25,195 bases of DNA from Paramarasmius palmivorus (taxonomy: Eukaryota; Basidiomycota; Agaricomycetes; Agaricales; Marasmiaceae). Below are positions 18,616 to 25,195 of the stretch, one piece after another (the stretch's first letter is position 1; each line of letters starts with the position of its first letter). Made by a program: the position numbers and the translations under genes. The stretch spans positions 1 to 25,195 of the forward strand of contig JAYKXP010000335.1 of the NCBI GenBank assembly GCA_037176845.1, read 5' to 3'. The notes under the pieces are model-generated. The model ran no database searches. It was given only the letters and a program-made list of their open reading frames with translations, and was not told the origin of the DNA.

Positions 18616-19315
18616 TCATGCGGGGTGGCGATGAGGTACCGAGAGGTTGGAGACGGTGAATGGGCGTTGACGTCGAGGATAACAACAGTGATGGCGCCTT
18701 ACGTTCCGCTTGAACACGGTACCGTGAACCTTTGAGTGATACGTGAGTTAGACAAGGTGGATTTTTGAAGGGAGAACGTACCTTCGTTTCGTCGGCGACG
18801 ATTGTGAAGGGAGAAGAAAAGAATAGATGTGACATGAGGTCACATCCTAAACCGTTCGTCTAAGACGAACGGCTGTTCAGGCGCTTGCTATCCAATAATA
18901 TTGGAAGCAAAGCGCCTACGGCCATTACCCGTTCCTAAGCCAACGCCCCATTAACCGCCGCCGCGTTCCTCTACCTTAATAGAGGAACAGCCGAACGTCT
19001 ACCTTAATAGAGCGTTCACGGCGTCGATTTAGAGGAGGGGTGCGGTACCATGTCGAGTTCTTCGATTTCACGTAAAGAGTATCCATGTACCTGGATTTAT
19101 TGAAGAAAGAGTAAGATCCATAGAAAAATACGAGTGTACAGTCACGCACCTTGAATGTTCAATACACCTTTTTTCCCCCGCCCGACCTCATACTCCAGTC
19201 TTCCCGGTAAGCTAGAAAGAAAGTTCTAAAAGAAATTTTTTTAGTCTTACAGAGTTGAAGAACAGAAGATAAAAGGCTTACCGTCACATCGTCGACGACG
19301 ACGATGGTAGCAGAT

Positions 19316-19640
19316 AGAAGAGAAGAGGACTGTGACTGTGACGTCACAGTCCTCGGACTTTGTGCGGACCCGTGAACCTGAGTCAAGATCTAGACTCAGG
19401 TCCACGGGTTGTAACCTTCATTGCAGCATCGTCAACGTTGACGATTACTGCAATGACGACCCATTACTCGAGGATAAGTCTATGGACTTATCCTCGGGTA
19501 CCCAAGTCACATCCCTTCGTCGTAGACAAAGGGATGTGGCTTAGGTTTACCGGTCCGACGCGGAAATGAACTGTAACCCTACCATTAGGGTTACAGTAGT
19601 TTTGCCGGTCAGACCGGCATAGAGGCAGCGCGAGAGCTTT
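19316..19640. repeat. Hairpin run at the third head-to-head centre
   Basis: Colinear with 10310-10632: GGACTGTGAC hairpin, ACCCGTGAACCTGAGTC hairpin, a CGTC-AAC-G(TT)GACG-type hairpin, TACTCGAGGATAAG hairpin, GTCACATCCC hairpin at about 19505-19540, CTGTAACCCTA hairpin, TGCCGGT/ACCGGCA, and the GCGCGAG/CTCGCGC hairpin. To its left, CTTACCGTCACATCGTCGACG marks a minus-strand donor-like site. Confidence 0.8.
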
Positions 19641-20031
19641 CTCGCGCTGACGCTCTTGTCTTCTTACCACCACCATCGTCTCGACGACGATGACGCGCTG
19701 GTACGTTCTACTTACTTTTCTTTATTCGTCATTTCTAATTTACCATTACAGGACCATTGAGGAGGACTGGGGGTGATTGAAAGTCGGGGCAGGAAGTGAA
19801 ATAGTTGATGTAGAGGAACAAGGTGCGTGCTCATTGACTTTTTTTGTGGTGTTATCTTACTTTTGATTTCTCCTCAACAGGTACTATTTCATTCGTCTCA
19901 TCTTTCCCTACATTCCTTTCGCCGTCACCGCCAATTTTCGTTAGAAGACTGCACAAGATTGTTGAAGACCAACACGCACACCGGCAGATTCCGCCCCCGA
20001 CTACGACTGCATCATTCCTGGTTGGTTACCG

Positions 20032-20283
20032 ATGGCGAAAAAAACATCTAGGAAGAACGTCGACATCATCGACACCTCGAAACGGCCACCGCGCGGATTT
20101 CCGCCCCATCTCCCCTTACCAGACCCAAACACCCAGTATTCCGACCCCTCTTTAGCCTCTGGATACCCACGGAGCAATGAATTCATCGCTCCTGTAGTAC
20201 CAGAGGCTATTTCGAGGCCTCTGGATGCAGTTGCGGTTGAAGGGAGAAGGCAGAGGTGGTGGCAAACAAACCTAGGTTGGTAG
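20032..20283 (+). other. Array protein-like frame spanning a LASGY hairpin
   Basis: An 83-codon frame, MAKKTSRKNVDIIDTSKRPP at its start, that reads through the 57-nt hairpin (20153-20209) as LASGYPRSNEFIAPVVPEA and on to ISRPLDAVAVE. The segment before the hairpin, LPLPDPNTQYSDPS, resembles YPLADPHTQYYSSS before the 21981 hairpin, so the reading frame is shared between units on both sides. Whether this ATG is used is unknown; the frame may be one exon of a longer transcript whose first part lies upstream (AGGTGCGTG donor-like site at 19821). Confidence 0.4.
20153..20209 (+). repeat. 57-nt LASGY hairpin
   Basis: Outer arms TAGCCTCTGG/CCAGAGGCTA; inner GGAGC(A)ATGAATTCAT(C)GCTCC with one A-C mismatch. 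The homologue at 21981 has GGAGGGATGAATTCATCCCTCC with no mismatch: one pair is swapped (C-G to G-C) and the mismatch is repaired. Confidence 0.85.
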
Positions 20284-20769
20284 CGCGTGTGGCATCTAGG
20301 TCAGCGGGTCGGAACAGTCATTGCAGTATCGTCGATGAGGTGTACTGCAGTGATAGTTCCATACTCGAGTACACAAGACACATTGGTTTGTCCTCGACGA
20401 ACCGATGTGCCTTGATTTGTCGGACAGACTGGCATTCACCGAACCACCATCGTCGACGACGACGACAGCGCACAAGGTACGTTTCCCTGATTTTACTTCA
20501 GTCATTTTTACTAAATATTTATTCTATCCTTATATAGTGCTTTTTACATGCCTTAGAAGGCGCCGTCTCAAGCAGCCGCGAGAAACCGATATACCTATCA
20601 TCGGTTCGTCTAAGACGCATGGTTCCTCGGGTGCTTGGTATCCAACCCGCTGCCCTTCGTCGTCGACAAAGGGATCGGGTTTGCCGGTTAGACCGGCATT
20701 GAGAGACAGCGTGAGATGTTTTCTCACGTTGTCTCTCTTGCCCTTCAACCACCACCATCGTCGAAGACG

Positions 20770-21252
20770 ATGGCAGCAAAGGTACGGTTTCCTTTCTTTC
20801 TTTCCTTGTTCTTTGCTAACTTGTTTTCAAAGGAGTATTTATTGAAACTGAGAGAAGGGATGGGCGTCGAGGAAGGAGGGAGAATCGTCGAGGTTACAGG
20901 CGTAAAGTGCGTAGCCGTTGTCTTTTTGTCTTGCATTTTCTTACCTTAATTTTTCTTTTACAGAATATATCTCTTCTATGTTACACCCCAGTACCCACCG
21001 CTTCCCGCCGCTCCCTCGAGAAACGCCCAACGACACCCAACAGCACTCAAGACCTGCACACCAAGAACACACCGGCCGCAGCTCCGACCAACGGCCTCTA
21101 TACCCCCTAGACCCAATTTCCAGAAGCTTTTCGGATCGCTGGGTACAGCTACGACGTCCCCAACGAACGCTGACGTCGTCGGAATCTCGATTTCGCAAGC
21201 AATACCCGTTGCACCCCTTTCCCCATATCTCCATTCCAGCTCCACATCCTAG
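20770..21252 (+). CDS. Unknown array-family protein, intact three-exon model (124 aa)
   Basis: Exons 20770-20781, 20833-20906 and 20964-21252 join in frame to 125 codons including TAG. Introns are 51 and 57 nt, with GTACGG and GTGCGT donors and TTCAAAG (weak) and TTTTACAG acceptors. The start ATG sits in the right arm of the hairpin CCATCGTCGAAGACGATGG. The protein starts MAAKEYLLKLREGMGVEEGG, continues with a basic, proline-rich middle and ends FGSLGTATTSPTNADVVGIS then ISQAIPVAPLSPYLHSSSTS. No signal peptide, membrane segment or known motif is seen. Compared with copy A (10823), the GISISQA codons differ at four bases, all third positions, and both stop at the same TAG, which suggests past protein-level selection. 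A second frame covering the same bases leads into the downstream LASGH hairpin, so the real transcript may be longer. Role unknown. Confidence 0.5.
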
Positions 21253-21260
21253 GCGTAATT

Positions 21261-21317
21261 TAGCGTCTGGACACGAACACAACAATGAGTTCATTGTTGG
21301 TGTAGTCCCAGACGCTA
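21261..21317 (+). repeat. 57-nt LASGY hairpin
   Basis: Arms TAGCGTCTGG/CCAGACGCTA, inner stem AACAATGA/TCATTGTT. It reads LASGHEHNNEFIVGVVPDA and sits nine bases after the stop of the intact array gene. The frame through it is open from about 20918 to 21364. Confidence 0.85.
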
Positions 21318-21479
21318 TACAAAAGCCTTGGAGATGTCATGTTAAGGTATGCACCCAAGTCTGAGCCTCAGGCTTAGACTTGGGTGCGCTGGAAATTCAC
21401 CGTAGCGTCGACGACGCGGCGTGAATAATTCCAGACTCAAGGGTGAGTGTACTTGGTACATCTACCCTTGAGGACTGAA

Positions 21480-21514
21480 GTTACATCCCTTCGTCGCGGA
21501 CAAAGGGATGTAAC
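21480..21514. repeat. GTTACATCCC hairpin (covariant partner of 11521)
   Basis: Arms GTTACATCCC/GGGATGTAAC around TTCGTCGCGGACAAA. It is followed by the same GCCGGT..ACCGGC and GGCAGCG..CGCTGCC hairpins as the other units. Confidence 0.85.
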
Positions 21515-21980
21515 TTGGTTTCGCCGGTTAGACCGGCATTGAAAGGCAGCGTTGAGGGCTTTTCTCACGCTGCCTCTCTTAAGCTCTTACCACCACCATC
21601 GTCCTCGACGACGATCACGCAAGGTACGTTCTACCTTTCTTTATTTCTTCAACATTCACTAAGTCTAATTTACTATTGCAGATCTACTTCCCAGAGCAGG
21701 AGAAAGCACGAACGTGGGGGAAAATGGGAAAATGGAAAAGATAGCGGGTACAAGGTGCGTGCCAGCAACCTTTTTCCTGCCGTTATTCTTACCTTTAATT
21801 TCCTTACGACAGGTTATATTTTGTCTGTTTCATCTTGACTCACATTCCCTTTACCGCCGCCGACGATTTCTCGATAGAAGACCGCACAACAACGCCGAAG
21901 ACCCGAAGAAGCCTGTCCAACGCGCTAACCAGCCCCATATCCCCTTGCCGACCCCCACACCCAGTATTACAGCTCTTCCT

Positions 21981-22037
21981 TAGCCTCTGGATACGCACGG
22001 AGGGATGAATTCATCCCTCCCATAGTACCAGAGGCTA
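21981..22037 (+). repeat. 57-nt LASGY hairpin
   Basis: Inner 22-nt perfect palindrome at 21999-22020 (GGAGGGATGAA and its complement). It reads LASGYARRDEFIPPIVPEA and continues IPRLLDYGCGSG, open to about 22210. Confidence 0.85.
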
Positions 22038-22435
22038 TTCCGAGGCTTCTGGACTACGGTTGCGGTAGCGGAAAAAAACACCTAGACCCAGGTAGGAGCT
22101 GTCATTGCTGTATCGTCTTCGACGACTACTGCAACGATAGTTCCATACCCGAGGGACATTCGTTTGTCCTCGTGGTATTGGATCTGCCTACGGTATTCCC
22201 GAGTCTAGCACGCTAGACTTGGGGAATGGAACCATTCATCGCCGACGTAGAGCGATGAATGGTTCCATTACCCGAGGATAAGTGTATGGCTACACTTATC
22301 CTCGGGTATCCATGTCACGTCCCTTCGTCGTGGACAAAGGGACGATGGATTGACCGGTTAGACCGGCATTGAGAGACAGCGTGAGTCATTTCTCACGCTG
22401 TCCCTCTTGACCCCTTACCACCATCGTCTCCGACG

Positions 22436-22920
22436 ATGGCGCAAAGGTAAAGTTCCCTTCCTTTCTTTCCTTTTTCTTTGTTAACTTATGTTGACAGGAG
22501 TATCTATGGGAACTAGGAGAAGGGTTGGGCGTCGAGGAAGGAGGGAGAACAGTCGAGGTTACAGGCGCAAGGTGCGTGGTCGTCATCTTTTTTTTTCCGT
22601 TTTCTTATTTTGGTTTCTTCTTTGCAGGTAATATCCTTTCTATAGGTATCCTACATCCCAATACCCACCACTACCAACGAGTCTCAAGAAAAACCCAACA
22701 ACATCCAACATCCAACATCCAATACATCTCCAAGGCCCGCGGACACCTAAAATACCTTCAAGAAACAATCCCAGACCTACCTCAACTCGTTTTCCGGTAG
22801 CGTTTTGGGTATGACTACGACGTCGGCGACGAATGCTGGTGTCGCCGGTACATCGATCTTGCAAGCTATGCCATTTCCCCGTATCTACCACCCCAGTTCG
22901 ACATTCTCCTCGGGTACACA
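22436..22920 (+). pseudogene. Array gene family, disrupted copy B
   Basis: Exons correspond to 22436-22446 (ATGGCGCAAAG, one base shorter than in the intact copy), 22498-22571 (74 nt) and from 22628. The missing base puts exon 2 out of frame and gives an early TAG, although exon 2 in its own frame still reads EYLWELGEGLGVEEGGRTVE. The 3' part retains GMTTTSATNAGVAGTSILQA then MPFPRIYHPSSTFS, matching the family C-terminus, but the shared stop is lost and the frame runs on into the next hairpins. Donors GTAAAG and GTGCGT and acceptors GACAG and TTGCAG are present. Confidence 0.5.
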
Positions 22921-23080
22921 ACACACCGGTTTGTCCTCGACGAACCGATGCACGTTGTTTCGCCGGACGGACCGGCATTCAGAGGCAGCGTGGAATCCTT
23001 TCACACGCTGCCTCTCTTGACATCCAACCACCATCGTCGTCGACGACGATGACACCAAAGGTATACCATACCTCTTTGAT

Positions 23081-23677
23081 TTTCCCTCAGTCATTATCAC
23101 TAACTATTTACTCTAGGATTATATAGCTCTTGCTACATACCTTGGAAGGTGGGGCAACGACGAAGAAGAGGGAGAGCGGGTAAACGTTTAGTTGGCGTAC
23201 AACGTACTAGGTGCGTGTCCCTTCTTTTTTCTTGCGTTTTCTCATTTCAATAACTGTTTTACAGATTATATGTTTGCTTCTCCACCATGAACTACACTCG
23301 AATGACTGCCGCCACCCCCATAGTCGCTCTAAGCAGGAACATAATAGGTATGTACCCGGGATGTCATTTTTAACTGTTCTACAGACTATCTCATCTCTTG
23401 TAGGCCTTCTCCAACTCCGTCAAGACCTACCCTGCGCTTCACCACACCCAATTCCCCGCTGACGCCACCAGAACCCGCAACGTTCACTGTTCATGCCCAA
23501 CGCTCACCAACTTGATCCCGCACTAAAGGTATAGTTTTTCCGTTTCGATCTAAACATACGACTGATACATCTTTGCTAGACTTCTCCGTATGTTATACTG
23601 GAGGCACAGGTATGAAAGACAAAGAAGGAGAGTATGTAATTAGGTTGAGGACGAGGTGTGTGTGCACCTAACGTTGA
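23081..23677 (+). other. Degenerate last array unit
   Basis: Hairpins fade out after 23050. Splice-like signals continue: CCAAAGGTATAC with an acceptor near 23116, CTAGGTGCGTG with TTTACAG at about 23264, AATAGGTATG with TTCTACAG, and GACGAGGTGTGTG at about 23657. Exon-like pieces have stops. One piece before the last donor reads MKDKEGEYVIRLRTR, loosely like the EEGGRIVEVTG segment of the family. Confidence 0.4.
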
Positions 23678-24097
23678 TTGAATGTGCTGCTGATGGTTTA
23701 TTGTTTGCCTATAGCTTACACAATACCACAACTATCTCCCAAACCCGTTCATCCTGTCTCATTCACCGCCGTTATCACTGATGACTCGCAACGCCATAGT
23801 CTACTCGTCCTCCCAGACGTAACAAACACAACGCCTACCAGAGCTTCCTTTTCTCATCGATATCAATGTCATATTGTCGAGGGTCATCGTATTGGTAACT
23901 ACAGATCAGGCGTCACCTCATGTATCATTCCAATGGCCCATGCGCCAAAATATATTCCAAAATTTTGCTTTCTTGAGAATAAAGTTCAACGTAATGTAAA
24001 AATGACATTGAAAAGGTATTGGAAAGGTTTTGAAATGTATTGTACTACTTTGATGTCAGATTTGAAGCTACTTGTCAGAGATAGTAAGGGGCTTTGA
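23678..24097 (+). other. Terminal open frame, unknown
   Basis: A 139-codon frame. The first 15 codons probably belong to an intron ending at a CCTATAG acceptor near 23716; after that it reads TIPQLSPKPVHPVSFTAVIT and later HIVEGHRIGNYRSGVTSCII. From about 23950 the DNA becomes A/T-rich and the peptide (KRYWKGFEMYC) changes character. It lies where exon 3 of an array unit would be, but resemblance to the family is weak. It is the last coding-like feature before the telomere; I recognise no domain. Confidence 0.35.
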
Positions 24098-24957
24098 CTG
24101 TGTGACAGTGTACCTGCCGCCCTTTAAAGTGCTGAGTGGCAGTGAACCTGCCCCCATGCAATGATGCATTTTTGCGTGAACTGAAGTCTATATGTGAGTG
24201 GAAAGTTATATTATGACTTGAAATTGTCCCGTACAAGACGGTAAGTGATTTTGAGAATAAAATAAAAGCTGATGGGTAAAGTATACATCATTACAGAGGA
24301 ACACAATTTTTTTCGAGGAATTCTGACAAGGTCAAATTTCCTGACGGCGAACCAAAAAGTTTATTTTTTCCCGTGTGGATTAGCAATGAAGTTTCATGAG
24401 GAAAATGTTATGTTGTGTAATGGAGGATACATATTTGTGTAGGGTTAAATGATTGTTATGGACGTGAATATAATTGAGCAAGTTTGACGACAGGTGATAA
24501 CATGTGTGAATGAGAAGTTGAAATGAAGAGGGTATTGAGCTTGATGATTAGAGTTTGTGTCCAGCAGTTGATGTTGCGAAGTGAATATTGAAGTACAGAT
24601 AGTGTAGAATACTTCTATGAACATGCCAACATAAGCTGTAATACATCAGTCAAGAAGACCGGTAGTTACATTTGAGTAGTGTATAAGCCACCGTTTGATG
24701 AAAGCCGTAAATAATAAGATGTTCTAGTATGAGTGAGTAGAAGTTGTGTAGAGTGTATAACTAAGATGCATGAGCAGAACCCGTGTGTTGGTTGTGTAAG
24801 AGCAAAATAAAGAGTGTTAAAAGCAGTATTTGTGTAGTTTGAGTTGATTTCTGAGTGTGTTATGAGATATTTAAGTGTGTTGTCGAGGGTTATTTGTGTG
24901 TATTTAAAGATGATGAATAAACAGCATGTAAACATATTATAAATAAATATAATAAGT
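24098..24957. other. C-poor subtelomeric spacer
   Basis: No gene or array hairpin. The plus strand is strongly biased to G over C and contains many GTGTGT, GAGTGA and TTGTGTAG runs. An isolated GTGGCAGTGAACCTG, the outer arm of the 14234 hairpin, lies at about 24136. The last 60 bases before the telomere are A/T-rich. Confidence 0.7.
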
Positions 24958-25195
24958 TTAGGGGGTTAGGGGTAAGATAATGTTAGGGGTTAGGGGTTAG
25001 GGGTTAGGGGTTAGGGTTAGGGGTTAGGGGGTTAGGGGTTAGGGGTTAGGGGTTAGGGTTTAGGGGTTAGGGGTTAGGGGTTAGGGGGTTAGGGGTTAGG
25101 GGTTAGGGGTTAGGGGTTGGGGTTGGGGTTAGGGGTAGGGGTAGGGGTTAGGGGTTAGGGGTTGGGGTTGGGGTTAGGGGTTAGGGGTAGGGGTT
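24958..25195 (+). repeat. Telomere, mainly TTAGGGG
   Basis: The G-rich strand points to the window end. The commonest unit is TTAGGGG; TTAGGG, TTAGGGGG, TTTAGGGG, TTGGGG and TAGGGG variants are interspersed. The first units are broken by GTAAGATAATG at about 24972-24983. Towards the end, TTGGGG and TAGGGG become frequent. This may be real telomerase slippage or sequencing error in a G-rich run. Confidence 0.95.

Larger units (their letters stand above)
8922..23080. repeat. Dense array of short inverted repeats (hairpin array)
   Basis: Most of this 14-kb stretch can be read as consecutive short inverted repeats with 7-30 bp stems and 1-8 nt loops, many centred on CGTC-N3-GACG. Examples are 9373-9399 (12-bp stem, AAG loop), 15948-15972 (11-bp stem), 18242-18268 (12-bp stem) and 18852-18872. 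Units of roughly 1 kb recur: a hairpin run, then a GGTACG or GGTAAG donor-like site, an exon-like 71-74 nt segment and an AAGGTGCGTG site. Units lie on the minus strand in about 8.9-10.1, 12.9-16.6 and 16.9-19.3 kb and on the plus strand in 10.2-12.5, 16.6-16.85 and 19.3-23.1 kb, giving three head-to-head modules. I know no described element that looks like this. Confidence 0.85.

Noticed and set aside
18302..18835. 177-codon minus-strand frame as a complete gene
   Set aside because: The peptide shared with other units (ASATLADAF) lies in a different frame in its second half, and a donor-like GTACGTTCTC follows its first 20 codons. It probably joins unrelated frames by chance.
8922..23080. 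Chain of rho-independent terminators
   Set aside because: The hairpins lack following T-runs and the sequence is fungal.
24666..24935. 89-codon minus-strand frame near the telomere
   Set aside because: It exists because the region is C-poor and so has few stops on one strand; the peptide is low-complexity with no splice or start context.

Overview
The window is the right-hand end of a fungal chromosome, most likely from a basidiomycete (probably Agaricomycotes-type). The reasons are: (i) bases 24958-25195 are a terminal G-rich repeat, mostly TTAGGGG, running 5'->3' towards the window end as a real chromosome end should; (ii) the left edge carries a fungal-type NACHT/STAND (NLR-like) gene; (iii) introns are very short (about 40-60 nt) with GTRNGT donors and YAG acceptors. 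The species cannot be named from the sequence alone.

Layout from left to right. 1-1796: minus-strand, five-exon NLR-like gene, cut by the window edge. 1797-6346: low gene content, with a weak coding-like block at 4142-4966 and a strand-ambiguous one at 5325-6346; no recognised families. 6318-8040: short element with the palindrome AGGGTCGATATCGACCCT, then a satellite of some 18 small hairpins (GGCGTC-N3-GACGCC) in tandem units of about 238 and 360-380 bp. 8186-8284: 11-bp minisatellite. About 8920-23080: a 14-kb array built largely of short perfect or near-perfect inverted repeats, many centred on CGTC-N3-GACG, the same core as the satellite. 23215-24097: degenerate last unit. 24098-24957: C-poor spacer. 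24958-25195: telomere.

The array is the unusual part. It consists of repeated units in three head-to-head modules (centres near 10.2, 16.6 and 19.3 kb). Left of each centre, splice-like signals and coding-like frames lie on the minus strand; right of it they lie on the plus strand. Three points stand out. Stems in diverged copies differ by paired, compensatory changes. Loops or whole hairpins are found in opposite orientations in otherwise matching copies. Single hairpins are present in one copy and absent from another. The units also look coding in part: one plus-strand copy (20770-21252) gives an intact three-exon, 124-residue model of an unknown family with broken paralogues at 10823-11305 and 22436-22920, and a 57-nt hairpin seen five times on the plus strand encodes a conserved peptide (consensus LASGYxxxxEFIxxVVPEA).

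Two explanations remain open: selection on structured RNA or DNA, or a mutational process (hairpin template switching or fold-back priming) that keeps creating, correcting and flipping palindromes. No tools were run; hairpins, frames and splice models were read by eye.
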